The notes beneath the pieces were generated by a model. That model made no database searches. It was not told the origin of the DNA and saw nothing but the letters and a program-made list of their open reading frames with translations. This document shows positions 1 through 11,623 of a stretch of 64,000 nt of DNA, piece after piece (the stretch's first letter is position 1; each line of letters starts with the position of its first letter). This DNA is from Isochrysis galbana (lineage: Eukaryota; Haptophyta; Isochrysidales; Isochrysidaceae). The translations under genes and the position numbers were made by a program. The stretch lies in contig CM030940.1 of assembly GCA_018136815.1 (NCBI GenBank), forward strand, positions 1,198,313 to 1,262,312. Reading direction: 5' to 3'.

Positions 1-2455
1 ACTGCCTAGATCTGACCCTGCACTATCTACCATTACGCTATGACACCGCCCGTCTGATAGCTCGGGCCACTCACGCCATTTTACATTTTAACCACTACTT
101 TCCACCTCCCCTGGGTGTTCAAGGATTCCGCAAGGTCCCCCCTACCTGCCCCGGCAACTGCATCCCCCCTCCGACGAACCCCCTCCCGCCCCACGAAAGG
201 CAATGGCGTCGGTGAGTGACCCCCCTCCCTCCCTCCCTCCCTCCCTTCGAAGGCCCTTCCCCCGCTAGTGGCGGGGTCTATTTTGGGAGATTGAGGCATT
301 GAGGCGGGCGCTCGCGGGAGGGAATCAGAGTAGTGAATGTAGGGCGCATCACTCAACCTACTTTTATAAGTCGGGGTCAATGGGGGCCTCGCGCCCCCCT
401 CTCTCCATCGCGGACACCCCCCGGGGTGGGACCGTACAATCAACCACAGCCCCTGCCCTCTGGCCTCTGGGCAGGGGCTGGGCAATCATCACACTGGCCC
501 AGACCCCTAGTGGGCGCGGGCCGTGATTCGCACTCCCACGCCCTGCGTGGGCCTGCCCTCGAGCTGACCCCCCCCCCCCCCCCCTTCCCTAGTCGCCAGG
601 AAGCCAGGAAGACAGGCAGACAGATGCCTCTGGGCGGCTCCCATGGCCAGCGAGGCAAGCGTGGGAGAGGGCAAGGGGGGCCAGGGGCTGAGCCCCAGCC
701 TCCACTTCCCCCTCAGCTGCCCTGGCTGGCCCTCTGGGAGCCCCCAAAGGACCTCTGAGAGCAGGCCGTGGCGCGCCGCATGGCGACGCGCCGCAGGGAC
801 ACAGGTGGAGGAGAACGGAGAGAGGGAGGGGGGGGTTTGCAACCCCCCGATGGAATGCGGTAAGCGGTAAGTAATGGGACCCGTTTACGTAAGTAAACGG
901 GCGGAGAGGGGCGGCTGGCGACAAGTGGGAGATGAGGAGGGAGAGGGAGAGGCTCAAGGCGCCTACGAGAACCCTTGTGGCAGGTATCTCGAGGCGCAGT
1001 CTTTTATTTCTCGAGGACAGCTCGCGGCGAGAGCTGTAAGGGCCGTTCCGCTTCATTCATCTTCGCATGGACGAGAGGACCCTCACCCTCCCCCCCCCCC
1101 TCCGGTGTTTTCCCCCGGTGAGTCGCCCGACGTAGGTCGGAGGTCGGTCCGCCTCAATGGGTTTTCCCCCATTGTAACTTGTGGGGAGTTATAATGGGAG
1201 CCGGGGGTTTGCGAGGGGGGAGATTTGTAGGGATGCATTATATGAGTATGTGTCTGTCTGTGCCATCACTTCAAGGCGTGCGGGCAAGTGCGCTGAGGGG
1301 TGTCGTGATAGTACCGGGCTAGTGGCAGTAGTGGTACTAACGCTCAGTCAGTTGTTTTATTATTATTGTAGGGCGCATCACTATTAGAAACGCGGAGCTT
1401 CCGCGACGTCCGATCGCCCGCGATCAGCCGAAGCATGGCCTGGCTGGAGGTGGTGGCCATGCAAAGCCCAAAGCTCTCGCGAGCATGGTGGGGGGAGGAG
1501 AGGCCGAAGAGAGAGCGAAGAGTGGGAGAGCGGATTTCGTCGGTTCCCGTACCGGGGATGCAACGATCACCGAGCCCCGTTTTCGTTGGTAAACGGGCGC
1601 TATGCGCTGTGGGAGTGGGAGTGGGAGGCTGGCTGGCTACAGGAGCTGGAGGAAGAGCGGAGGGAGCGGCGCAAGTTCGCCGGGGTGTGAGCCCTCTCGA
1701 AGTAAGGTCCCCCGGGCGCCGTCGCTTATTTTGTGGCGGGGGATCGCTCGGGCAGGTTTGCCTGCGGGTCAAAGCGCCGCGCTTGCCGCCTGTGCCGCTT
1801 GCGACGGAGTGGCCTAGAGCCCTCCGGTAATGTTGGACTCGACAAGTAGCACGAGGCGCCTCATGATGTGAACCAAGCTATAAACTGAGTTGGAGCAATA
1901 TGTGAGTATACGGAGACAAAGTGTTGTGACTATAACAACAAGTTCGTATGAGCATTCTTCACATTCGCACCCTCGTTTGCGATCAAAATCGAACATCGCC
2001 AAGGATGCTTGCTACAAGGATGCTGATACTCCATCACCCTTACGGGAGCCGACAGAGCATCAATGTCTCAGCGGCAAAGCATAGAAGGAACTGTGCACTT
2101 GGAGAGAAATCTCCATGGGCACAGAGACAACACCAAAGCTGCAGCGACAGCATACATAAAGGCGCGCCAGTCATCACAGCCAGCAGGGTGTCTCATGCAG
2201 GACGAGCGCGCAACAGTCTGGTTCGCCTTCTCACCTTCACCGCACTCGCGCACGCGCGCGAGTGGAAGCGTGGGTAGAAGCGCCAAGAATAATCTCAGCC
2301 GGAGCGATCCCATACCCCCAGCAGCCAACGGCCAAAGCAAGCTGCAGTAGCCACAGATGAGGCCACCCAGCTGCCGCCGAGCACCACATGCTGCTGTTTG
2401 CCGGCTCGCGCCGCATTTCGTTTTTGTCCCCTCCACTATTCACTGCCTAAGCCAT
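1..2455. other. Intergenic, repeat-rich, no supported gene
   Basis: No reading frame here resembles a known family. Positions 351-900 hold a diverged copy of the interspersed repeat also seen at 5518-6020 and 11070-11566. It has the same order: a 'catgggggcc' start, CCCC-rich block, the word cagcccctgcc, then a Pro/Gly-rich pseudo-coding stretch. It ends near a 'cccgtttacgtaagtaaacggg'-type palindrome at about 879-900. Runs of C at 570-584 and 1091-1103 are homopolymer. The last 550 bp contain only short, low-complexity frames. Confidence 0.5.
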
Positions 2456-2803
2456 CTACATGTACTTAATGAAGCCAATATCCTTCGCGTATTCGCGGAA
2501 GCAGCGCCGGCAAATGTCGAGGCCGTACTTGCGAATGAGACCGCGAAGGGAGTGGCAGATGCGACTGCATGCAACACAGGCAGCCAGAAGCGTGAGTGAG
2601 CACAAGGCCAGAGGCAAGCACGCACGCCTAAAGGCGTGTACGCGGTCGGGTGGAGGCAGAGCAGTATATGCTGGCCGTTTGTTTCAAACACGACGCATCG
2701 CGCTGCATGTCGAAAGAGCAGCTGCAGAAGGGCAGGTGGCAGCACACCAGTGGCGGGCGCCTGACGCATGCTCCTTGTGGTGGGTTCCCCAAATGTTCGG
2801 CAT
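2456..2803 (-). CDS. RPS29: Ribosomal protein uS14 (RPS29), two exons
   Basis: Small-subunit ribosomal protein of the 40S head. Exon 1 is 2758-2803 and exon 2 is 2456-2574, with a 183-bp GT-AG intron; the join is in phase and gives 54 aa, the usual eukaryotic length (about 56). The N-terminus [11 protein letters not shown] matches the family pattern 'NxWxxHPK'. After the join come the zinc ligands C19-x2-C22 and C37-x2-C40, the family core [14 protein letters not shown], and the terminal [10 protein letters not shown]. The ATG at 2803 is the only one giving the conserved N-terminus. Neighbouring DNA is non-coding, so the gene is easily missed. Identification rests on the motif plus exact phase and is secure. 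Expected function: cytosolic translation. Confidence 0.95.
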
Positions 2804-4005
2804 GACTGGAGCGCACGCGGAGGGGGATCGAGAACAACGTGTCAGTCGTAGGGGCTCTTTCGTCACCGGCTAGCACTGTGCTTGCGTGCGAGCGGCGCGG
2901 GCCGCCGCTGCGCTGAAGGGGGGGGAGGTGGCGAGGGCTGGCAGCGCGTGCCTGCGAGCAGTGCGGTCCCGTGGCGAAAGGGGGGGGGGGGGAGGCACGG
3001 CCCTGATACCGGAGGGGGCGAACGGCAGACGCGCGATGGGCGGGGAGAGACTAAATACTTTTTTGGCCCAGCCCATATTGGGCCCAGTGACCAGTGACTG
3101 ACTGTGGGCTGTGGGCAGAGCACCAACATGTGCTACGGGTGAGTCATGCTGGTGTGAAACGAGACGCGGCGAGCGGCGGGGGATCAACCAATCCGACGCG
3201 GCTGCAGCGGGGCACACGCGAGGTTCGTGAGCGGTCGGCCGTAGCAGAGTAGTAGATACAGCATGGGTGCACCATTAAGAAACCCCAGCATTAAGAAAGC
3301 TTAACATGAAATTGGCCGCCGACCCGGGAAGAAACTGGGGGTCGAGCCGGCGGCTCGACCCCAAGCTAAGAAACTCCGGCTAAGAAACCCCCCTTGCCGC
3401 GCGCAGCGCGGCCCGCACGGCCGCGCGGGCGTGTGGGCGCGGGCCGCGCCCGCGAGGCGCGAGGGCGCGGCCGCACCCCGCACGTGGGCGGGCGCGCGGC
3501 TGGCCCGCGCTTGCCCTCGCCATGCGACGACGAGGACGAGCCCGCGCCCGTATTAGCCGTGTTCAAGGCCGGCGCGCCCGTGTATGAGTCGAATCCGGTC
3601 GTCCTTCGTCCTCCCCCCCGCTCCCCGCTGTAAGGCGGAAGGGGTGGGGATGGCCCGCGCACTCGACTGTTGTCTCCGCAAGAAATAAGAAACCCCCACC
3701 CCACCCCACCCCGCCCCTAAGAAACCTCGAATAAGAAACCCCCGGGCGGAGCCCGATGGGGGCAAGAAAGTTTTAGAAGCTTTTGAGTCCTGTTTTCTTA
3801 ATGGTGCACCCATACTGTAGCAGAGCCGATCCCGATCCATCCTCATTTGGCAAACGCCGGACTTTCGAGAATTTTTTTGTGAAATTTGGGGTTGGGCTCA
3901 AAATAAAAAAATTGATCGAAATTTGGGGGGCACGGGCGTCCCCCCCCCCCCCGCCCCCACGCTCGACGCCCTTGCCCTTGCCCCCCCCGTCCCGCACCCA
4001 TCCCC
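2804..4005. other. Intergenic with a TIR element
   Basis: GC-rich DNA without a supported gene. It contains a roughly 550-bp element with terminal inverted repeats (3262-3813, listed separately), a GC block at 3400-3530 and homopolymer C/G runs. Nothing else is recognised. Confidence 0.4.
3262..3813. mobile_element. Non-autonomous TIR element, about 550 bp
   Basis: The word ATGGGTGCACCATTAAGAA at the left edge (about 3263-3282) recurs as its reverse complement at 3794-3812. The interior is studded with the direct word 'taagaaacc' and has no transposase frame. Outer flanks share gtagcagag (3241-3249 and 3817-3825), but no clean target-site duplication can be assigned. Likely a MITE; superfamily undetermined. 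Confidence 0.55.
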
Positions 4006-4075
4006 ATGCCGCATGTGCGCAAGCGCCGCCGAACCATTGTGGACGAGGTGGAAGAGGAGGTGATGGATGAGCCCA

Positions 4076-4114
<39 letters not shown>

Positions 4115-4362
4115 TCCCATCCCAGACAGTTGTGGACATTGTAAACGACAGTGACGAGGAGGAGGAGGAGGAGGAGGAGGAGGAGGAGGAGGAGGAGCAG
4201 GAGGAGGAGACCCGAGAGGACAGGGCCCCGGCGCAGCCGCCCCGGCGAGCGCCCCGGCACCTCCTCCCCCCGCCCCACCATTAGCACATACCTCCCTGGG
4301 CAAGAGGTGTGGCACGACGTGTTGCGCGAGGCGACGGTCGTCGAGGGTGCGAGGGAGATTGA
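4006..4362 (+). pseudogene. Acidic/Pro-Ala low-complexity ORF with an interrupted C-terminal segment
   Basis: The 92-aa ORF from ATG 4006 begins with a basic MPHVRKRRR stretch, then PA repeats from (cgcgcc)n at 4074-4108 and a poly-Glu run from (gag)n at 4155-4200. It hits TAG at 4282. In another frame a segment from about 4285 reads YLPGQEVWHDVLREATVVEG and then GAREID up to 4362, where the hAT element is inserted. Beyond the element (from 5491) the same frame resumes as SKIKVRFEA. This short region resembles Tudor/chromo-barrel text, but that is only an impression. Either a host gene broken by a frameshift plus a transposon, or a chance open frame. Function unknown. Confidence 0.3.
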
Positions 4363-5482
4363 TAGGGCCTGGCAGATATTTCTGCTTGAAATATCAACTT
4401 GAAATTTGGGCATGTTGGCCCGGAAATACATATTTACACATATTTATACATATTTGGGCTGGTCCGAGGCGCTCGCGCGCACATATTTATTTGGGCGGAT
4501 CTCTGCGTTGGCGCGCCCGCGAAAACCAAGACCCCGGTAGCCACTGGTAAATACCGTTATTGAGGCAAAAAAAACAGTAGATTTTCCCGCTTCGACACTT
4601 TGCTCTTCTCTCTCTCCTCTCCCTCCCTCTGTATGTCTGTCTCCTCTCGCGCACATCTCTGGCAAAAACATCTACCCTACACCCCACGTGCAATAGAATA
4701 AAAAGCAAGAGAGTAGAGAAAGAGCAGAAGAAGAAGAAGAAGAAGAGAGAGAGAGGAGAGAGAGAGGACGAGCTCGCCGGCGCGCCGGCGCTCATGCCAG
4801 GTGAACCCACTGCCCCCTCCTTGCTTTGCCCGCTGCTCATGCACGTGCGCGCGCGCGCGCTTGCTCACACTGCTCACCCTGTCTTTTGCCTCTCCTCTGC
4901 TCGCGCAGGCAAGCGTCCCCGTCCCCAGCGCGCGCGCATGCAGCGCACACTGGCATGCCAAGGCACCAAGATCGAACATGGAGATGTGCCAGCATTCACC
5001 AAGGGAGTGCTCATGTGGTGGGCATCGAATCACACCAGATTCCGAGTGTGGGCCCAAGCCGCAAGGATCGTCATGTGCCTGTCCCCTAATCCCGCCTCGT
5101 GCGAGCGCGTCTTCTCATTGCTCCAATGTACTTTTGGCGCGAATAGGGCCTCATCCCTGGCCGACCAAGTTGAAGTGTCCATGATCCATGATGTTGCGCT
5201 ACAATCGCAACAAGCGAGCCGCCTCCGAGAGCCGAGAGCGTGTGAGTGTGTGAGTGTGCAAATGTGTGGTAGTGTTTGGTGATAGTATTTGTATCTGCTT
5301 CATGTTTCATGTTTCATGCATCGTCTAGGCTCTAGGCCTAGGCATCTAGGCATGCAGAAGAGCATTGAAATATTTTTTGAAATTTGAAATTTTTGTCGAA
5401 ATTTGGGCAAACTTTTTGAAATTTTGCACATATTTTTGATCGAAATTTGGGCCGAAAAAATTGAAATATCCGCCAGGCCCTA
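4363..5482 (+). mobile_element. hAT-superfamily DNA transposon, internally deleted, intact ends
   Basis: Ends are inverted repeats: TAGGGCCTGGCAGATATTTC at 4363 and its reverse complement (one mismatch) ending ...GCCAGGCCCTA at 5482. Both are flanked by the identical 8-bp duplication GAGATTGA (4355-4362 and 5483-5490). TIRs of this kind with an 8-bp TSD are diagnostic of hAT elements. Subterminal DNA on both sides carries repeated gaaatttggg words, possible transposase-binding motifs. Total length is 1120 bp, far shorter than an autonomous hAT, so most of the transposase is missing. Confidence 0.9.
4910..5283 (+). pseudogene. hAT transposase C-terminal dimerisation domain fragment
   Basis: Inside the element at 4363-5482. 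The frame after a plausible intron (GTGAAC at 4801, acceptor CGCGCAG at 4910) contains a Trp-rich lead-in and then LSPNPASCERVFSLLQCTFG, the signature of the hAT C-terminal dimerisation domain (P-x-S-x-x-x-E-R-x-F-S), followed by a short helical tail. Only about 110 residues remain; the RNase H-like DDE core and BED finger are absent. The continuous frame upstream to 4794 is probably intron read-through. It could still be expressed, but it cannot be a functional transposase. Confidence 0.8.
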
Positions 5483-5517
5483 GAGATTGACAGCAAGATC
5501 AAAGTGCGGTTCGAGGC

Positions 5518-6020
5518 GGGGCCCGTGCCCCCCTTCCTCCATCGCATACACCCCCCTGGGTGGGCCTGCACACTCAACCTCAGCCCCTGCCTGCTGGCAG
5601 GGGCTGAGCTGACATCACTCTGGCCCCGACCCTCGCCGAGCGCCGAGCGCGCGCCGCGCGCCGCACGCACTCGCCTGCACTGGCCCTCGCTCGTACTGAT
5701 CCCCCTCCCCACCACTGAGCAACAGACCATCTGAGCCAACAAGAAGGCCCCCAGGGCCAGCGAGGCCAGCGAGGGAGAGGCAGGAGAGGCCAGGGGCCCA
5801 GCAGCCCCAGCCTCCACTGCCCCCTGAGCTGGCCCAGCTGGCCCTCTGGGGGGACCCGAGGGTCCCCTCAGAGGGGGAGAGGGGGGCCATGGCGCGCGCA
5901 GGCATCGCACGCCCGTAGGAGAACGAAGAGAACGACGAAAAAAGCACGACAAAAAAACGACACGATCTGATACATAAAAAGGAAATACTCACGCCTGTTT
6001 ACGGTATGTTTACAGGCCGA
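5518..6020. repeat. Interspersed GC-rich repeat, family 1, copy B
   Basis: Nearly identical over about 500 bp to 11070-11566; the two differ mainly by a few short insertions such as the 'ccgagcg' block near 5640. It ends with 'cacgcctgttta...ggtatgtttacaggccga' in both copies. It contains no gene; the long frames in it are GC-bias artefacts. The 351-900 region is an older copy. Confidence 0.8.
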
Positions 6021-6983
6021 CGCTCTGTGGTGGGTGGCGTGAGCGCGGGGGAGAGGGGGAGCGAGAGGGGGAGCGAGAGAGAAGGAGAGGGAGAGGGCGA
6101 GGGAGAGGGAGAGGGCGAGGGCGAGGGAGAGGGAGAGGGAGAGCGGCGGTAGGAGCGAGAGCGAGAGCGAGAGCGCGCAGCGAGAGCGAGAGCAAGAGAG
6201 CAAGAGAGAGGGGAGGAGGGAAAGAGAGCGGAGCGCGAGCCGCGGGGAGCGAGAGGGCGAGCGAGAGAGAGGGAGAGGGAGAGGGAGGGCGAGGGAGAAA
6301 GCGAGGGCGAGGGAGAGGGAGAGCGGCGGTGGGACCGAGGCCTATCTCAAAATGTCCAAGTGTGTATGTACGAGATGTGACGGCGTGTGATTGTGTGGTG
6401 TAGAATCATATATCATATCGACATTTTCATAGTAAGCAGCGCACGCTATGTGTATGTAAAAATATACACCTAATTTGTGCTGCAGATTACACACACGCCG
6501 CCGATCTATACGTACGACTGTACGACTACGACAGAGACAGAGACAGAGCTCCGCCGACCGCCGCTACTACCCTTAGTACTGGTAGTAGGCCAAAACTGCT
6601 ACTATGTTACATAGTAGTAGTGCTCGAGTGCTACTATGTTACATAGTAGTAGCTCCAGTGCGGGGTTGGTAGCCTTGGTAATATAGTACCAAGCTACTAT
6701 ATTCACAGCCTTACTACGTATTCGCTACTAGTAAAGTAAACAGCCGAGCTGTGAAATGTGATATACTGTAAACAATTATGTGAAAAATAGCATTATGTGT
6801 TATTATTAGTATTATCTGTCCCCGGATCTGCATTATTGGTATCTGTAGAACATGGCCTCGAGCGTTCTTTGTATTTGTAGACCATAGCAAAAATCTGATA
6901 TGTGCTTTATGATCATAGCCGAAATTCGAAGCTATTCCACGCCTTATTGATTATTGGTGATTTCTTCCATAGTGAGTGAACGG

Positions 6984-7010
6984 GCTAGGGCTAGGGCTAG
7001 GGCTAGGGCT
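6984..7010. repeat. Interstitial telomere-like (GGGCTA)n
   Basis: About four tandem GGGCTA hexamers, one base from the canonical GGGTTA. Short and internal, so either a repair scar or chance. Confidence 0.6.
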
Positions 7011-7071
7011 CTGAGTCTCTAAGTCAGTGTCAAACACAGCAAACAGGAAACAGGTACCGGTTACCGGGCCC

Positions 7072-7102
<31 letters not shown>

Positions 7103-7431
7103 GTGTATAGCCCTGAATCTTCAGAGATTTTTTTCAATCAACCTCAAGACGTCCACCTAGTACAAACCTAGCTCTAGATACCGTCCTTGAGTGCTGAGTC
7201 GATGGCTGGTGTGGTTAGACAGAAGGAGAAGAACACTTATCGCTTCTCCATGTCCATGTCCCATGTCATGGGCTAGCCATGCTGCTTCCTCCCGAAAAAA
7301 AAATCCTCCCGGACTGCCCGTCCACCTGAAGGGGAGAGGGAGAGGAGAGAGGGGGGGGGAAGGAGGGAGAGGGAAGGAGGGAGAGGGAGGAGGAGGGCGA
7401 GGGAGAGGGAGAGGGAGAGAGGGAGAGCGCG

Positions 7432-10400
7432 ATGGCGCCGCCGCTCCTGCCGTCGGGGCTGCGCGCCGCGGACGTGGTGCGGCTCATGGCGCAGTGCATC
7501 CACGAGATGGGCTACACTGAGGTGGCGCAGAGCCTCGAGGAGCACGCGGGCGTCAAGGCGCTCGCGGAGCCGGTCGCAGCCTTTAGGCATGCCATCCTGA
7601 ACGGAGACTGGTGCGTGCGTTCACTGCCGGACAGGTGCTACACTACGGCCACCATCCAGCTCCGCGCGATCCACATGCAGATCAGCGCGGTGCAGCGCGG
7701 CAGAGGGGTGTGGAATGATAGCATTTAGTGTGACTATTGGTAGCACGTGTCTTTACATTTCCGTCCAAACCACCGGTCCTTAAGGCCATCCGTCGAGGCA
7801 CACATCGACCAGCTTCAACTCACAGAGCGATCTAGCCGCTCGGTTCGCTTCCTCATTCTACGCCAGAAGTTCTATGAGCTTCTGGAGTCTCGAGGTGCAG
7901 CCGAGGCGATGGTATGCCTCCGCGAAGAGATTGCGCCATTGGAAGTGACAGAAGGAGCAAGGCTAGCCCACGACGTGGATAACTGTTCTTCTATCCAACC
8001 AACGAATGGAATTCACCACCAGCCATCGACTCAGCACTCAAGGACGGTAGAGCTAGGCAGTGCACGTCTTGGACGCAACCTTCACGAGCTGAGGTATTAT
8101 GCCCCAATCTCCACGCGCGATCTTGCTCACAAGCCGCTTGTGCCACCCCATTCCATGCTCGACACTTGGTTCTGAGGTATTGTATCCCACCGTTGACTCT
8201 CAGCCGCTGCTTAATGTGTCGCGGGCTGGAGGAGCTGCATGCACAGACAGGATGGGATGGGGCGACCGGCAGTTCTCGCTGCCGTTTACTGGAGGAGCTC
8301 CAGGCATTCGTGCCACCCACACTGCTGCTGCCAGAGCGCAGGCTTGATACTCTCCTCCAGCAAGCGGTGCAATGGCAGACACGACATTCATCAATACCAC
8401 ATAAGCCTTCGGAGGAAGGGCTGCTTTTTCAAGACATCAGGATGCGCCAGAACATCGTCCCCAATCGGTAAGTGGCGTAGTCTCTTGGATGCCCTCTCCC
8501 CTCTTCTCTCCCTCTCCTCCCCATGGTGGTTGGACGGCGGCCTTCACGGTGCCCGTCTCGGGTGACCTTTGGGAGGGGGGGGGTGGTGATGTGTTGGGAT
8601 GAGTGCGCTACCAATGAGTGCGGACAGTCTCTGCTTGCACAGCCATCAAGGAGTGTTCGGCGGGGAAAACCTCTTTCATTCCGCCTGTATGCTGCCCAGC
8701 GTTTGATTTATTCCTCGTGCTGCAGGCCTCTACAGAAGCTTGATCGACACCAGGACGAGGTGTGGTTCGTTGGATTCTCTCACGATGGGAGCATGCTGGC
8801 TTCCGCTTCACGGGATGGCATCATCATTTTGTGGAGTGTGCCGAGCGTACCACATTCCCATGAAGCGCATATAACCCAGAAAGCGGTATGCAAGGCAATC
8901 GCCGTCGCCCATGGGATGGCATCATGGGACACAGCCCCGTGATTATGCCCGCGACGCCGGCCTGGCAACCTGAGCCATGAGCGGTATGTCGATGCTCAGC
9001 TTGCCCGGAGGTGTGTGCATAGTGCTTTGTGCTCACGCCGTTGCACTTTGTCCCTCAGTGTTTGCGCGGACATTCTGGGCCATTGCTATTTTTGGCATGG
9101 AGTCCTGACGACCGGTGGTTGCTGTCATGCGGAAGTGATAAGCTTCTCAAACTATGGGAGACCGCGACAGGGGAATGCGTGCGGAACTTTCTGAAGCAGA
9201 AGGAGAGCGTCACATCTTGTGCGTGGTTCCCATCTGGAAACTCCTTCGTGTCGTCGAGCTTGGACAAGAGCATTATTTTGTGGCATATTGGCGGCGATGT
9301 GGTGCAGAAGTGGCACGGTATACGTGTCGCAGATATGGCGGTATGCATCGCCAGTGGGTCTTGGCCCAATGTCGGACTGCCTGTAGTACGCTGCTTCATC
9401 TCCCGCCTCGGCGCCGCCGATGCAACATGGCCATCGGGTTCGACGATCCGAGCGATGGCGTGCCAAAAGCGAAGCCATGGCTGCCCCATCGTTGCAGGTA
9501 ACCGGAGATGGCGCCACCCTTATCATGGCTCATGGCGCTCAATTATCTTTTCGGACTGTGACACAAATAGGAGACGGTCGACCATCCATCGTAGGCATTG
9601 AAAGGCATACGCTGCAGGAGGGTGACATTGAGGAGTCAGAAGCCATCACCTCCATCGCCCTTTCTTCCGATTCGCGCCTGCTCCTCGTCAATCTTGGCAC
9701 CGCGAACATTCACCTTTGGCAGATGGAAGCTGACGGAGCAGGCCGACGAATGCTCCAGAGGTAGTTCCATCAATTGCGGTCACCTCTGAACCGGGCGTGT
9801 CCGTAGTGTCTCCCTTTCCACATTACTCTGGTGCTTAACTTTCATACTATTACCCGCGGGGGGTGCGCTCGAGGGAGCACGCCGCTGCCGCGCGTTTGAT
9901 GCGCCATTGTCTCCCTTTGCTGACTTGGATTCTGTTTGTCGCCAAATCGGATGTTGGATGTTGCAAGATAAGCTAGCCAACAAGTCTTGGGTTCTAGTGA
10001 TTTGCACCGCGATTCACTTGACGCCGACGATCACACCCCGTTTGCAGCTACTCCGGTCACAAACAAGGCCGATTTGTTATTCGGTCAACATTCGGGGGCC
10101 AAGATGACGCTTTCGTTGTGAGCGGCAGCGAAGATTCTCAAATCTACATTTGGTGTCGCAACACTGGCGACTTGCTTAAGGTGAGAAGACGTTGCTGGCC
10201 CGACGAAATTTACCAGCATGCTTGCATTGTGCTTCCGTGACAGCTTGGCCGGCTTGCACCCACTCTCGATGCTCATCTTTATTGCGGGTATGTCTCGATC
10301 CGTAGGTGCTTTCAGGCCACTCTCGCTCCGTCAACAGCGTGTCATGGAGTCCGAAAGACCCGTACATGTTGGCATCGGCGAGCGATGACGACACCATTTG

Positions 10401-10464
10401 GATTTGGGGGGCAGTACAGCTAGTCCAAAGCGGCAACAGGCTTTGGCCAATTGAAACCGTGTGA
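7432..10464 (+). CDS. WDR26/GID7-like LisH-CTLH-WD40 protein (nine exons)
   Basis: Scaffold subunit of the GID/CTLH E3 ubiquitin ligase in other eukaryotes. Exons deduced from GT-AG sites and phase: 7432-7610, 7785-7944, 8053-8093, 8204-8467, 8726-8885, 9059-9340, 9498-9760, 10048-10180, 10306-10464. They sum to 547 codons (546 aa) with every junction in frame. Residues about 10-55 form LisH ([20 protein letters not shown]). The CTLH region follows, with [14 protein letters not shown] helical linker has [10 protein letters not shown] and [16 protein letters not shown], matching the WDR26 linker. From about residue 200 WD40 blades follow, including [20 protein letters not shown] and a final [19 protein letters not shown] ending in WIWG. 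The family is strong; the tiny third exon (41 bp) is the least certain. ATG 7432 opens the conserved LisH. Confidence 0.92.
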
Positions 10465-11069
10465 ACGCATGGCCAAGCCACCCCACAGATTGACGAGGAG
10501 ATCTAAATCTGCAAAGCGGCAATAGAGAAATCGACGACAAATTGATTGCATGTGGTTTGAAGGCCAGTGAAATGCAGGAAATTTCAACACAAACATCATC
10601 GTAGGCGCAGGCGCAGACTACGTTAAAGTATGAGTCGAGGCCCCCTCGCATCCGCTGTAGTGAATGATGAAAAAAAAAAGATCTGAAGTTTCGGGGCTAC
10701 ACACCTATTGCTATACAGTACCTACTACCGCATATTAGACAACGCCCTCCCATCCCCTCACTCCGCTTCCTCGCCTTCCCCCCCTCTTTCCTTTGTCTTT
10801 GGTGTCAGGGGTGCGGCCCTGGTACACTACCATGGGCCCGGTTATGGATGCGTATTCAGGGCAGGCCTGCTGAGATGTGTGGGTAGTGAATGATGGAAGC
10901 AGAATTGCAATTAGGTACATGTAAAAAATTCTTGAAGGTGCCCGCTATGCTACTAGTGACTCACACCCCTCCGGTATCGCGCTCGCGCCATCGCCTAAGC
11001 CCCACACTCTCACCCCAGCACCCATTACCCCACCTCAGGGGCCAACTATCAGTAAAACTGATAGGGTCA

Positions 11070-11566
11070 TGGGGGCCCCGTGCCCCCCTTCCTCCATCGC
11101 ATACACCCCCTGGCTGGGTGGGCCTGCACACTCAACCTCAGCCCCTGCCTGCTGGCAGGGGCTGAGCTGACATCACTCTGGCCCAGACCCTCGCCGAGCG
11201 CGCGCCGCGCGCCGCACGCACTCGCCTGCACTGGCCCTCGCTCGTACTGACCCCCCTCCCCACCACTGAGCAACAGACCATCTGAGCCAACAAGAAGGCC
11301 CCCAGGGCCAACGAGGCCAGCGAGGGAGAGGCAAGAGAGGCCAGGGGCCCAGCCCCAGCCTCCACTGCCCCCTGAGCTGGCCCAGCTGGCCATCTGGGGG
11401 GACCCGAGGGTCCCCTCAGAGGGGGGCCATGGCGCGCGCAGGCATCGCACGCCCGTAGGAGAACGAAGAGAACGACGAAAAAAGCACGACAAAAAAACGA
11501 CACGATCTGATACATAAAAAGGTAATACTCACGCCTGTTTATTTACGGTATGTTTACAGGCCGACA
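11070..11566. repeat. Interspersed GC-rich repeat, family 1, copy C
   Basis: Near-identical partner of 5518-6020. The left edge follows a small palindrome (cagtaaaactgatag, 11049-11063). Recent duplication is implied by the high identity. No coding content. Confidence 0.8.
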
Positions 11567-11623
11567 CCCAGCGCGACATACGAACGCCGCGAAAGCGCGG
11601 CGACACTTGAAAAGGACGCAGGC

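Larger units (their letters stand above)
5483..7431. other. Intergenic, repeats and microsatellites
   Basis: After the hAT target duplication comes a copy of the GC-rich interspersed repeat (5518-6020). Then (GAGGGA)n and (GAGC)n microsatellite runs at 6040-6330, two copies of the palindrome ctactatgttacatagtag near 6597-6651, a telomere-like (GGGCTA)n at 6984-7010, and (GTA)n at 7070-7101. No supported gene. Confidence 0.5.

Noticed and set aside
5500..5520. ggttcgaggc as a tRNA B box in the family-1 repeat
   Set aside because: No matching A box at the right distance and the word is absent from the near-identical copy at 11070.
6010..6203. Leu/Ser/Pro repeat ORFs
   Set aside because: GAGGGA microsatellite artefacts.
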